Origin: Brevibacterium luteolum
GTDB taxonomy: Bacteria > Actinomycetota > Actinomycetes > Actinomycetales > Brevibacteriaceae
DNA length: 64,000 nt
Reading direction: 5' to 3'
Assembly: GCF_013004595.1 (NCBI RefSeq)
Contig: NZ_JABEMC010000008.1
Location: 43,350-107,349, forward strand
The notes beneath the pieces were generated by a model. That model saw only the letters and a program-made list of their open reading frames with translations, was not told the origin of the DNA and ran no database searches. Below, in pieces: positions 15,996 through 24,291 of the stretch; position 1 is the first letter of the stretch, and each line of letters starts with the position of its first letter. The translations under genes and the position numbers were made by a program.

Positions 15996-18728
15996 GTGGC
16001 CAATTTCCTGGAAAAGCTGCTGCGCACCGGCGAGGGCCGGACGCTGAAGAAGCTGCGCACCTACGTCACGGCGATCAACAATCTCGAAGACGAGTTCAAG
16101 GAGATGACCGACGCCGAGATCCGGGAGGAGACCGACCGCTTCAAGGAGCGGATTGCCGATGGCGCCACGCTCGACTCGCTGCTGCCTGAGGCGTTCGCGG
16201 CAGTCCGCGAAGCCTCTGTGCGCACCCTGGGCATGCGCCACTTCGATGTCCAGCTCATGGGCGGCGGCGCCCTGCACCTGGGCAACATCGCTGAGATGAA
16301 GACCGGTGAGGGCAAGACGCTTGTCGCCACCGCGCCGGCCTATCTCAATGCGCTGACCGGCAAGGGCGTCCACGTCGTCACCGTCAACGACTACCTCGCC
16401 AGCTACCAGTCCGAGCTCATGGGCCGGGTGTTCCGGTTCCTCGGCATGGAGACCGGCTGCATCATGGCGCAGATGTCGAACACCGCCCGCCGTGAGCAGT
16501 ATGCCGCCGACATCACCTACGGCACGAACAACGAGTTCGGCTTCGACTATCTGCGCGACAACATGGCCTGGAGTGCTGAGGAGATGGTCCAGCGCGGCCA
16601 CAACTTCGTCATCGTCGATGAGGTCGACTCGATCCTCATCGATGAGGCGCGCACCCCGCTCATCATCTCCGGCCCAGCCGAAGGCGATGCTGACCGCTGG
16701 TACGGCGAGTTCGCCAATGTCGTCAAGCGGCTCAAGTCTGAGCGCGACTACGAGGTCGATGAGAAGAAGCGCACCATCGGCATCCTCGAATCCGGCATCG
16801 AGAAGGTCGAGAACTACCTCGGCATCCAGAACCTCTACGACCCGGACAACACCCCGCTCATCAGCTTCCTCAACAACGCCATCCGCGCCAAGGAGCTGTT
16901 CAAGCGCGACAAGGACTACGTCATCCTCGACGGCGAGATCCTCATCGTCGACGAGCACACCGGCCGCATCCTGCGCGGGCGGCGCTACAACGAGGGCCTG
17001 CACCAGGCGATCGAGGCCAAGGAGAACGTCGACGTCAAGCCGGAGAACCAGACCCTGGCGACGATCACGCTGCAGAACTACTTCCGGCTCTACGACAAGC
17101 TCTCCGGCATGACCGGCACCGCCGAGACCGAGGCTGCGGAATTCATGTCGACCTACAAGCTCGGCGTCGTCCCGATCCCGACGAACAAGCCGATGCAGCG
17201 CGTCGACCAGTCCGACCTCGTCTACAAGACCGTCGAGGCGAAGTTCGATGCCGTCGTCGACGACATCGTCGAACGGCACGCCGACGGCCAGCCGGTGCTC
17301 ATCGGCACCACGAGTGTGGAGAAGAGCGAATACCTCTCCAAGCAGCTGTCGAAGCAGGGTGTGCGCCACGAGGTGCTCAACGCCAAGAACCATGAGCGTG
17401 AGGCTGCGATCGTCGCCCTGGCCGGACGCAAGGGTGCGGTCACCGTCGCCACCAACATGGCCGGCCGCGGTACCGACATCATGCTCGGCGGCAATGCCGA
17501 GCACATCGCCGTTGCCGAGATGGCTGAGAAGGGCCTCGACCCGAAGGAGAACGAGGAGGAGTACGAGGCGCTGTGGCCGGAGGTGCTCGCTGCTGCCGAG
17601 GAACGCGTCGAGGCCGAGGCCGAGGAGGTCCGGGAGGCCGGTGGCCTCTACGTGCTCGGCACCGAACGTCACGAATCGCGCCGCATCGACAACCAGCTGC
17701 GCGGCCGCTCCGGCCGTCAGGGCGATCCTGGTGAGTCCCGCTTCTACCTGTCGCTGCAGGATGACCTCATGCGCCTGTTCGGCTCCGGGGCCGCCGAGCG
17801 GATCATGTCGATCGCCGATGTGCCCGACGACGTGCCGCTGGAGTCGAAGATGGTTACCCGTGCCATCCTGTCGGCTCAGACGCAGATCGAACAGCGCAAC
17901 GCCGAACAGCGCAAGAACGTCCTGAAGTACGACGACGTCCTCAACCGCCAGCGCACCGTCATCTACGGTGAGCGCCGCCGCGTGCTCGATGGCGCGGACC
18001 TGGCCGAGCAGGTGCAGCTGTTCCGCGACGACGTCATCGACGCCTATGTCTCCGGCGCCACGAACGGTCCTCCTGAGAAGTGGGAGATCGACAAGCTCTT
18101 CGAGGCCCTTGAAGAGCTCTACGACCCCTCCATCACTCCTGAAGACCTGGCCGATGACGCCGGCGGCAAGGAGAACCTCACCCGCGAGAAGATGCTCAAG
18201 GAGATTCGCGCCGACGCCGACCTCGCTTACGACAACCGCGAGGAGGAGCTCGGCGAGGAGGCGATGCGCGAGCTCGAGCGCCGCGTCGTGCTCTCGGTCA
18301 TCGACAAGCGGTGGCGTGAGCACCTCTACGAGATGGACTACCTCAAGAACGGCATCGGCCTGCGTGCGATGGCCCAGCGCGACCCGCTGGTCGAGTACCA
18401 GCGCGAGGGCTTCGAGATGTTCAACACCATGCAGGAGGGCATCAAGGAAGACGTTGTCCGCCTGACGAACAAGCTCGAAGTCCAGGTCCGCATCAACCCG
18501 GGCGAGGACCCTGAGGATCCCAGCGACGACTTCGTCGAGGTCGAAGCCGAAGAGCTCAAGCCGAAGAAGCCGAAGATGCAGCTCTCCGCCCCGAGCGAGA
18601 CCGGCGACGCCCAGGTCATGCGCTCCAACGGCCAGACCAGCGGCGGCTCTGCCGCCGGATCCGACGAAGACTCCGCACCGGCCCCGGCCAACCGGGCTGA
18701 GCGCCGCAAGGCCAAGAAGAAGCGCTGA
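15996..18728 (+). CDS. secA: preprotein translocase ATPase SecA (SecA1)
   Basis: A 910-residue motor of Sec export. It shows Walker [15 protein letters not shown], the DEAD-like [14 protein letters not shown], the preprotein cross-linking region and the helicase motif [17 protein letters not shown]. The helical scaffold and wing domains follow ([23 protein letters not shown]). The C-terminus ends in the basic run [10 protein letters not shown], with no CxCx8CH zinc motif visible, so SecB-type docking through that motif is absent. The N-terminus [13 protein letters not shown] is standard for SecA and fixes the GTG start at 15996. A hairpin follows the stop. Confidence 0.98.
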   Translation: MANFLEKLLRTGEGRTLKKLRTYVTAINNLEDEFKEMTDAEIREETDRFKERIADGATLDSLLPEAFAAVREASVRTLGMRHFDVQLMGGGALHLGNIAEMKTGEGKTLVATAPAYLNALTGKGVHVVTVNDYLASYQSELMGRVFRFLGMETGCIMAQMSNTARREQYAADITYGTNNEFGFDYLRDNMAWSAEEMVQRGHNFVIVDEVDSILIDEARTPLIISGPAEGDADRWYGEFANVVKRLKSERDYEVDEKKRTIGILESGIEKVENYLGIQNLYDPDNTPLISFLNNAIRAKELFKRDKDYVILDGEILIVDEHTGRILRGRRYNEGLHQAIEAKENVDVKPENQTLATITLQNYFRLYDKLSGMTGTAETEAAEFMSTYKLGVVPIPTNKPMQRVDQSDLVYKTVEAKFDAVVDDIVERHADGQPVLIGTTSVEKSEYLSKQLSKQGVRHEVLNAKNHEREAAIVALAGRKGAVTVATNMAGRGTDIMLGGNAEHIAVAEMAEKGLDPKENEEEYEALWPEVLAAAEERVEAEAEEVREAGGLYVLGTERHESRRIDNQLRGRSGRQGDPGESRFYLSLQDDLMRLFGSGAAERIMSIADVPDDVPLESKMVTRAILSAQTQIEQRNAEQRKNVLKYDDVLNRQRTVIYGERRRVLDGADLAEQVQLFRDDVIDAYVSGATNGPPEKWEIDKLFEALEELYDPSITPEDLADDAGGKENLTREKMLKEIRADADLAYDNREEELGEEAMRELERRVVLSVIDKRWREHLYEMDYLKNGIGLRAMAQRDPLVEYQREGFEMFNTMQEGIKEDVVRLTNKLEVQVRINPGEDPEDPSDDFVEVEAEELKPKKPKMQLSAPSETGDAQVMRSNGQTSGGSAAGSDEDSAPAPANRAERRKAKKKR

Positions 18729-18740
18729 TCACCAGCTCGT

Positions 18741-18783
18741 GATGGCGGTCTGTCGGCAGCATCTGCTGCCGCAGGCCGCCATC
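18741..18783. terminator. long hairpin between secA and the DUF6459 gene
   Basis: GATGGCGGTCTGTCGGCAGCA pairs with TGCTGCCGCAGGCCGCCATC around a 2-nt centre, with one bulge and one G-U. It lies between convergent genes, 13 nt after secA, and could end transcription in both directions. No U tract is present. Confidence 0.6.
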
Positions 18784-18830
18784 AGCATTCACGGACGAAT
18801 CGACGGTTGCCTCAGGCGGTCTCCAGCGGT

Positions 18831-19328
18831 TCAGGCGGTTTCCAGCTGGGTGACGAGCCACCGGTTGCGGATGTGCTCCAACCGCAGGGCGACCGCACGG
18901 TGGCGCCGGCCGGTGTTGACGACGACCGCCGCCTCGGCCACGCGCGGGCCGACAAGGCACACCCGCGGGTTGCCAGCAGAGAGCATCGCAGGACGCGGTG
19001 GTGCCGCCTTGGCCAGCTGCTGCCGGTATGCGGCATGCGCGCGGATCCGCTCGAAGAGATCCGGGGCCACCCATTTGCCGACCGATGACGGGGCACGCGT
19101 GCCGCCGAAGATTTCGATGATCGCCACCGACAGTGACGACGCGGCCGCCTGCAGCGCTTCGATGAGGTCCTGTTGCTCGGCCTCCGCTGCGCGGCTGGTC
19201 TCGGGTTCCGGTCGCCGCGTGGCAGCCGGAACTGGCGACGGTGCCTGTCTCGGTGCAGTCTCGGCGCGCGGCCTGGGGCGGGTGAGGGTCAGTTCGCCGG
19301 GTGCGGCGTCGGTCATCATCGTGGTCAT
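18831..19328 (-). CDS. Rv3235 / DUF6459 family protein
   Basis: A 165-residue protein. The first ~55 residues are Pro/Arg/Ala-rich and probably disordered. The C-terminal ~100 residues (LIEALQAAASSLSVAIIEIF, then VCLVGPRVAEAAVVVNTGRR and HIRNRWLVTQLE) match the Rv3235/DUF6459 family pattern as remembered. It is an actinobacterial protein without known function, encoded near secA in M. tuberculosis too. Its ATG overlaps the stop of the LysM gene by 4 nt, so the two genes form an operon. Confidence 0.72.
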   Translation of the reverse strand: MTTMMTDAAPGELTLTRPRPRAETAPRQAPSPVPAATRRPEPETSRAAEAEQQDLIEALQAAASSLSVAIIEIFGGTRAPSSVGKWVAPDLFERIRAHAAYRQQLAKAAPPRPAMLSAGNPRVCLVGPRVAEAAVVVNTGRRHRAVALRLEHIRNRWLVTQLETA

Positions 19329-20119
19329 GGCATCTCCAATCGCTGTCCAGGCATGATGAGGTTCGGGTCGGCACCGATGATGTGCCGGTTGGCGTCGTGG
19401 ATCGCATCAACGCGATCAATGAGCTCTGCGCTCTCGGCCCCGGCGTAGTGCTCGGCGGCGATCGTCCAGAGGGAATCTCCTGCGCTCACCGTTGCAACGT
19501 CAGGCGAGGCCGGGGTTCTGTGATCATCTGAGTCCCTGCCGTGGTCCGTTCCCGAGGTGCCGGGCTGCTGCGTGGGAGCGTCCGGATAGGGAGTGGTCGG
19601 GTCCTCGTCATCGGCAGTCGGTGACGTCGATTCCTCCGATGGCGGAGCCGGGCTGTCAGTCGGGCCGGCGGACGGTGAGTCCGGCGACCGGGTCGGCCAG
19701 CCAGGGGAGGAGGGCGCTGTCGTGCTCGACTCTGCAGGGCGGGTCGGCCAGCCGGGAGACGGCGCATCGGGTGCTGCCGCGGCGGCCGTCGCGAAGCCGG
19801 TGCCTGTCAGGATGAGGCCGGCACACGAGGCGGCGACAACACGCCGGAACCTGGCCGGGCTCATCGCAATCGCCGCCTGGGCGCAGCGGTCGGCAGCCAC
19901 GTGACCGAACAGCCGAGCCGCATGGGCGAGACCACTGAGCACCGTGGCGCACGTGAGACGCGCACCGGCGAGGACTGCTGCACTGCCGGCGATGAGCACC
20001 AGACCGGCGCCGATGTCACCTTGACCGAGCGCCACCATCAGCTCCGGGGCGCTGGCACACAGCCACAGGGTCATGACGATGTGTGTGAGGCTCAGCAGCC
20101 GTGTCAGCCAGATCAGCAT
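19325..20119 (-). CDS. membrane-anchored LysM domain protein
   Basis: A 264-residue protein with N-terminal hydrophobic helices (MLIWLTRLLSLTHIVMTLWL and LVLIAGSAAVLAGARL), another helix near 105-125, and a Pro/Ser/Thr-rich linker of ~80 residues. The C-terminal LysM-like domain (VSAGDSLWTIAAEHY to LIMPGQRLEMP) would bind peptidoglycan. No catalytic domain is seen, so a wall-attachment role is likely. The ATG at 20119 has AGGAG 5 nt upstream; an ATG further upstream at 20164 lacks such a site. A copy of the dispersed motif lies in the linker. Confidence 0.8.
   Translation of the reverse strand: MLIWLTRLLSLTHIVMTLWLCASAPELMVALGQGDIGAGLVLIAGSAAVLAGARLTCATVLSGLAHAARLFGHVAADRCAQAAIAMSPARFRRVVAASCAGLILTGTGFATAAAAAPDAPSPGWPTRPAESSTTAPSSPGWPTRSPDSPSAGPTDSPAPPSEESTSPTADDEDPTTPYPDAPTQQPGTSGTDHGRDSDDHRTPASPDVATVSAGDSLWTIAAEHYAGAESAELIDRVDAIHDANRHIIGADPNLIMPGQRLEMP
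19546..19563 (-). repeat. degenerate copy of dispersed motif in the LysM linker
   Basis: CCGTTCCCGAGGTGCCGG falls in the Pro/Ser/Thr-rich linker of the LysM protein. It is a weaker match (four mismatches), listed because its position again coincides with a disordered coding segment. Confidence 0.35.
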
Positions 20120-20144
20120 TTCAACTCCTATCAATGTGCTTATA

Positions 20145-20174
20145 AGAATGACAAAGAACAGCAAACGAAGTCAA
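20145..20174 (-). promoter_or_regulatory. possible promoter for the LysM-DUF6459 operon
   Basis: The 100 bp before this gene are strikingly AT-rich for the window. On the minus strand TTGACT (20169-20174) stands 18 nt from CATTCT (20145-20150), with TTATAA beside it. The -35 is good and the -10 weak. Confidence 0.3.
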
Positions 20175-20284
20175 TAGATACTAAAAAGTAGTATTGAGAT
20201 TCGACTGGATTCGAATGACAGAGATTGAGCTGAGGTGTGTGCGGAACCCGTGCCCGGCGTTCGCTGTTCTGCGATCATGGGCTC

Positions 20285-20863
20285 ATGACTGAGCCGACAT
20301 CACCGCGCGGAGACGACACCTCAGGTGCCGATCGCGTCGAGGCGCTCTTCGCCGACCTCGCCGCTGAGGAACAGGGGCGCACCGCTCATGAGCGGATGGG
20401 TGAGCTCGGGGATCTTGTCGCAGGAGAGTTCGCCGATCACGGTCTCGCCCACCGGCTCGCCGGTGCTGTCGGCGCTCCGGTCGAGGTGCATGTCGCGCGC
20501 ACATGGTTCGACGGCATCATCGATGCAGTGGGGCAGCAGTGGGTGCTGCTGCGCGGACGGGTGCCCGGCGCCCCACGGGCGCTGGTGAACCTGGCTCGGG
20601 TCGACCATCTGCGCATGCGCCGGGTCGCTCACGGCTCTGATGCCGTCATCTCCCGGCTGTCGATCCGCTCCCCGCTGCGCAGGTTCGGCGAAGGCCGACG
20701 CGAATGCCGGGTGTTCTGCGGATCCGACGGCCAGGTGTTGGAGGGAATGGTCGATGCCGTCGGCGCTGACTACCTGCAGATCCGCCGCGGAGCCGCCGTC
20801 GATCTTGTGCCGCTGCATGCGCTGGCAGCAGTGCAGGACCTCACGCCAGGTGACAGTGTCTGA
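20285..20863 (+). CDS. hypothetical protein
   Basis: A 192-residue soluble protein, not recognised. It has an acidic N-terminal helix region (DRVEALFADLAAEEQGR) followed by two similar segments. Each contains a beta-rich phrase of the kind FDGIIDAVGQQWVLLR (~70-90) and LEGMVDAVGADYLQIRRG (~150-170), suggesting an internal repeat of a small SH3- or Sm-like barrel. The frame is open to 20237, but the ATG at 20285 starts the plausible protein. It converges on the small HTH gene, whose stop lies only 3 nt beyond this stop. Confidence 0.65.
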   Translation: MTEPTSPRGDDTSGADRVEALFADLAAEEQGRTAHERMGELGDLVAGEFADHGLAHRLAGAVGAPVEVHVARTWFDGIIDAVGQQWVLLRGRVPGAPRALVNLARVDHLRMRRVAHGSDAVISRLSIRSPLRRFGEGRRECRVFCGSDGQVLEGMVDAVGADYLQIRRGAAVDLVPLHALAAVQDLTPGDSV

Positions 20864-20866
20864 CGC

Positions 20867-21088
20867 TCAGACGTCGACGCGGCCTTCCCGGATCTCCTGC
20901 TGAGTCTGGGAGTACATCCGCTGAATGTAGTCCTCCAGCTCAGCCTTCTCGATCCGCCACTGCCCGCGGCCACCGACCTTGATGGCGCGCAGCTCACCGG
21001 AGCGCACAAGAGCGCGCGCCTGCGTGACGGTGACATTCAGGATCTCCGCGACGTCGGTGAGGGGGAGGAAGCGGACTTCGGCAACCAT
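20867..21088 (-). CDS. small helix-turn-helix (excisionase/MerR-like) DNA-binding protein
   Basis: A 73-residue protein that is essentially one HTH_17-type domain: LPLTDVAEILNVTVTQARAL, then the wing RAIKVGGRGQWRIEKAELEDY, and a short charged C-terminal helix. Such minimal regulators (the excisionase-like or BldC-like fold) bind DNA as oligomers. The frame is open much further upstream, but AAAGGAG 9 nt before the ATG at 21088 and the onset of the domain fix the start. It is divergent from the CpaB-like gene, so it may regulate that promoter region; this is inference. Confidence 0.78.
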   Translation of the reverse strand: MVAEVRFLPLTDVAEILNVTVTQARALVRSGELRAIKVGGRGQWRIEKAELEDYIQRMYSQTQQEIREGRVDV

Positions 21089-21327
21089 GATCGGCACTCC
21101 TTTGCAGCTGCGCACGCAGGCGCTCGCGCCCGGTGCTCTGCAGCTCATTGTGATCGCCTCCATCATAGACGACTTTGCTGTCAGATCGTGGCGTTCGCTG
21201 TGACTTGTGGACAGTGGTGTTGTCCACAGCCCTGTTCCCATGCGTCGCCTTATATGTAAGGTAGTCGGAGATGGCGGGCCGGCATCGACCGACCCGCCAC
21301 TGCAGTCCCCTCGAGCAAAGGAGCTCC

Positions 21328-21960
21328 ATGTCCTTCCGCGAACCCAAGCGCGCCGAACGGCTGCGCCCACCGCGCTGGCGCGACCCCAAGCTCATCATCG
21401 GAGCGCTCATCGTCGCCGCCTCGATCCTCGGCACCTGGTTCATCGTCAACCAGGCAGCCAACACGATGACCGTCTGGACCGCCTCCCGCCCGCTCGTGCC
21501 CGGCCACGCCATCACCGCCGATGACCTCAGCGCCACAGAAGTGCGGATGACCGAGGCGGAGGAGCACTACCTGCCGACCAGCGCAGAGATCCCCGCCGGA
21601 GCGACCGTGCTCTCCAGCATCGCCCCCGGCGAACTCATCCCGGCCTCCCAGGTCGGCACGGCCGACCAGCTGGCCGGCCGCGTCATCGCCCTCGATGTGC
21701 CAGGCGGACTGCCCGGTCAGGTCGACGCCGGGTCGACGATCGACCTGTGGGGCACCGACACCCGCATCGAAGACTCAGCACCCGAGCTCATCCTCAGCAG
21801 TGTCGCCGTCATCTCCGTCGATCGCGACAGCGGCGGGTTCGCCGGTGCGAACACCAACCGGATCGAGGTCTTCGTCCCCACCGAGGACATCGACGCCGTG
21901 CTCACGGCCCTGGCCGGTGAGCATCACATCTCCGTCGCGGCAGTCCCGGAGCATGGATGA
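21328..21960 (+). CDS. SAF domain protein (CpaB/RcpC-like)
   Basis: A 210-residue protein with a basic N-terminus, one transmembrane helix (LIIGALIVAASILGTWFIV, ~18-38), and a SAF domain opening TASRPLVPGHAITADDLSAT and continuing through IPAGATVLSSIAPGELI. The fold resembles the CpaB/RcpC periplasmic component of Flp pili and flagellar FlgA. AAAGGAG is 3 nt before the ATG at 21328, supporting it over the open upstream frame. Its last codons overlap the CpaE-like ATPase gene by 4 nt. No pilin, TadA or TadB/C gene follows. Confidence 0.82.
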   Translation: MSFREPKRAERLRPPRWRDPKLIIGALIVAASILGTWFIVNQAANTMTVWTASRPLVPGHAITADDLSATEVRMTEAEEHYLPTSAEIPAGATVLSSIAPGELIPASQVGTADQLAGRVIALDVPGGLPGQVDAGSTIDLWGTDTRIEDSAPELILSSVAVISVDRDSGGFAGANTNRIEVFVPTEDIDAVLTALAGEHHISVAAVPEHG

Positions 21961-23252
21961 GCGCCCATCCGCCTGTGCCCACCGGCGTCATCGTCGCCGT
22001 CGACCGGGACCACGAACCGACCGTGACCGCACGGCTGAGCGACGCACCCGATTTCACGATCGTGCGCCGCCCGGCCGATGAGGTCGAGCTGCTCGCCGCA
22101 GCCAGTGCGGGGATGGGCGCTGTTGTCGTGCTCGGCCGCGAATTCCCGGGTCTCGACGCCGAGGTGGTCCGCCGCCTCCATGGCACCGGCGCCCGCCTGC
22201 TGGGCCTCGGGGACGACGAGGAGCAGTTCCGCGCCTGGGGTGTGCGCAGCCACGTCTCCCCGTGGGACCCGCCCGAGGTGTTCCTCGCCGCGGTGCGCGA
22301 CTGCGCCCAGTCGGTGGCCGTCCCGCCCAGGCCTGCCGAACCACCGCGGGCTGCCCAGACCCGCGAACCCGGACCGGTCATCGCCGTGTGGGGAACCGGC
22401 TCAGCCCCGGGCCGCTCGACCGTAGCTGCCGGACTTGCGCATCTGCTCAGCAGCCAGGGCACCTCCGTCGTCCTCATCGACGCCGACACCGTCACCGCCG
22501 GACAGGCGGCCATGCTCGGCATCGTCGACGATGCCCCGCAGCTGGCAGCACTGTGCCGCCGCGCAGCCAGCGGCGTCCTGACCCCGGAACTGTTCAGCCG
22601 GCACCTGACGGCGATCAGCCCGCGCCTGCATCTCGTCACCGGTCTCAGCCGCGCCAGCCGCTGGCCGGAAGTCCGCCCAGCGCTGCTGAGCACGATCCTC
22701 GATGCCGCAGCCGCCACCGCCGATGTCGTCATCGTCGACATCACCGATCGCATCGACCCCGATGACGAATTCGCCGACCCGCACTACGACCGGCACGCCG
22801 CCACCCGGGCGGTCCTCGACCGCGCCGACCACACGCTGCTCATCGCCCAGGCCGACCCGCTGGGCATTCAGCGGCTGGTGCGGCTGCTGGAGACCGAGCG
22901 CGGTGAGGAGCTGCGCGAGACCGCCACGATCGTCATGAACAAGGCCCGCGCCTCAGCGGTCGGTGCTGACCCGCAGACGGCGATCGACGCGACACTGTCC
23001 CGGTTCCTCGGACTCGACGGCTGCCACTACCTGCCCGATGACCGAGCGAATGTCGACGCTGCGGTGCTGGCCGGGCAGGCGATCACCGAACACTCCCCGC
23101 GCAGCCCGCTCAGCCGCGCGCTCGGTCAGCTTGCCGCAGCCCTGCCCGGGCTGCCCGAACCGCAGCTGCGCCGCCGCGACCGCAGCTCCAAGCCGGCGGC
23201 CGCGCGTCGGGTTCGCCTTCCGCGGCTGCGCCGGAGGACAATGGCCACATGA
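21957..23252 (+). CDS. CpaE/MinD-like ATPase
   Basis: A 431-residue protein. Residues 1-120 resemble a receiver-like pseudo domain (VIVAVDRDHEPTVTARLS), as in CpaE. Residues ~135-390 form a MinD/ParA-type ATPase with the deviant Walker A loop VWGTGSAPGRSTVAAGLA, a strand VVLIDADTVTAGQAAMLG, and VVIVDITDRIDPDD as Walker B. The C-terminus is strongly basic (RRVRLPRLRRRTMAT). CpaE-type ATPases position Flp pilus secretion machinery. Coupled by ATGA to the CpaB-like gene upstream and to the DUF6912 gene downstream. Confidence 0.82.
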   Translation: MSAHPPVPTGVIVAVDRDHEPTVTARLSDAPDFTIVRRPADEVELLAAASAGMGAVVVLGREFPGLDAEVVRRLHGTGARLLGLGDDEEQFRAWGVRSHVSPWDPPEVFLAAVRDCAQSVAVPPRPAEPPRAAQTREPGPVIAVWGTGSAPGRSTVAAGLAHLLSSQGTSVVLIDADTVTAGQAAMLGIVDDAPQLAALCRRAASGVLTPELFSRHLTAISPRLHLVTGLSRASRWPEVRPALLSTILDAAAATADVVIVDITDRIDPDDEFADPHYDRHAATRAVLDRADHTLLIAQADPLGIQRLVRLLETERGEELRETATIVMNKARASAVGADPQTAIDATLSRFLGLDGCHYLPDDRANVDAAVLAGQAITEHSPRSPLSRALGQLAAALPGLPEPQLRRRDRSSKPAAARRVRLPRLRRRTMAT

Positions 23253-23740
23253 GCTCATATGTGCGCGCATACGTCCCCGTGACCTCTCACCATCTCGTCT
23301 CCGCCTGGCCGGCGATCACCGATGTGCTCGCCTTCGCCCCTGACGCCAATGGGCGCGCACTGCGCTCTGATGCCGGTGAAGAAGCCGAATTCACCGCACA
23401 GATGACAGCCGCCGAAGCCTGCCTCGACGAGGCGTTGCGCACCGGCGGCTCCCGCGTCGTCATCGCCTGCGACATCCCGATACTCGGCACCCAGGTTCGC
23501 TCCGTCGGCGCCGGCCTGGAGGCCTTCGGCCCGTTCAGCGTCGACCGGAGCCGGGTTGTGAGCTTCCACATCGACGACCCCGAAGTCGTCGCGGCCCTGC
23601 CGGACGATCAGGAGGCGGCTGCTGCGCTGCTGCGGTCCTCGCCGCTGCTGTGGTTCGACGCCTCAGAGGTCGGCGATCTCCTCGAGGCGTTCGCCCAGCA
23701 GCCGTTCGACGGTCGGGACGATCGCGGCCTCGACAGCTGA
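23249..23740 (+). CDS. DUF6912-like family protein
   Basis: A 163-residue soluble protein beginning MSSYVRAYVPVTSHHLVSAW, with EEAEFTAQMTAAEACLDEAL and RVVIACDIPI. It resembles the small actinobacterial DUF6912 proteins (a one-domain protein of ~160 residues starting with a strand of the type RVYLP); that label is from memory. No catalytic motif is visible. It is coupled to the CpaE-like gene by a 4-nt overlap. Its last 26 codons are antisense to the end of the DUF2505 gene. Confidence 0.6.
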   Translation: MSSYVRAYVPVTSHHLVSAWPAITDVLAFAPDANGRALRSDAGEEAEFTAQMTAAEACLDEALRTGGSRVVIACDIPILGTQVRSVGAGLEAFGPFSVDRSRVVSFHIDDPEVVAALPDDQEAAAALLRSSPLLWFDASEVGDLLEAFAQQPFDGRDDRGLDS

Positions 23741-24151
23741 GCCGAACAGCGGAATCGACGAGGTCACCTCGGCGACAACGGAGATCTCGGTGCCCGAACC
23801 GCTGATATCGGCAGGATCGGCGGCAGCGAAGTCGATGACGGCGCTGACCGCGACCGGCACCCCGGGCACCTCGGTCGACTGCTGAGCCCGCGCTGAGGAC
23901 GCATCGGCAGCGGTCGCCGGGAGTGAGAAGTCCTGTTCGATGCGCGCCGTGTCCGGCAGGAACCGGCGCGCGGAGTCCGGCACTTCGTCAGCCGGCAGCG
24001 GAGCCGAAGTGCGCACCTGCAGACCCTCGGCGACCGAACCGGTGACCGTCGCCTCGGCGGTGGCATGCTCCCATATCTCACGTGATTCCAGGCGAGCGAG
24101 AATACGGTGCAGCGGGGCGGTCGAACGGCGCTGTGCGGTGATCGTCTTCAT
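23663..24151 (-). CDS. DUF2505 family protein
   Basis: A 162-residue protein starting MKTITAQRRSTAPLHRILAR. Its pattern of beta strands and a C-terminal helix (FGSAVEAAIVPTVERLLGER) is that of DUF2505, a START-like (SRPBCC) actinobacterial family with a presumed hydrophobic ligand cavity. Function is unknown. The frame is open upstream to 24322, but the ATG at 24151 matches the family N-terminus. The 3' 78 nt overlap the DUF6912 gene on the other strand. Confidence 0.75.
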   Translation of the reverse strand: MKTITAQRRSTAPLHRILARLESREIWEHATAEATVTGSVAEGLQVRTSAPLPADEVPDSARRFLPDTARIEQDFSLPATAADASSARAQQSTEVPGVPVAVSAVIDFAAADPADISGSGTEISVVAEVTSSIPLFGSAVEAAIVPTVERLLGERLEEIADL

Positions 24152-24291
24152 GGTGTCAGTCTGCCATGTCGGGTACTGGCGAGCCGACCCGGCTGCGGGC
24201 ATGAAAACCGCCTCATTCGCGGTTAGGGTAGAGGCGGGCGGCGAGGACGCTGCCCATCGCCTCATGTACTGACCAATGAGAAGGTGACATA

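Noticed and set aside
15921..18323. Long open frame of ~800 codons antisense to secA
   Set aside because: It is a mirror of GC-rich codon use in secA; the translation is low in structure-forming patterns, matches nothing and has no ribosome-binding site.
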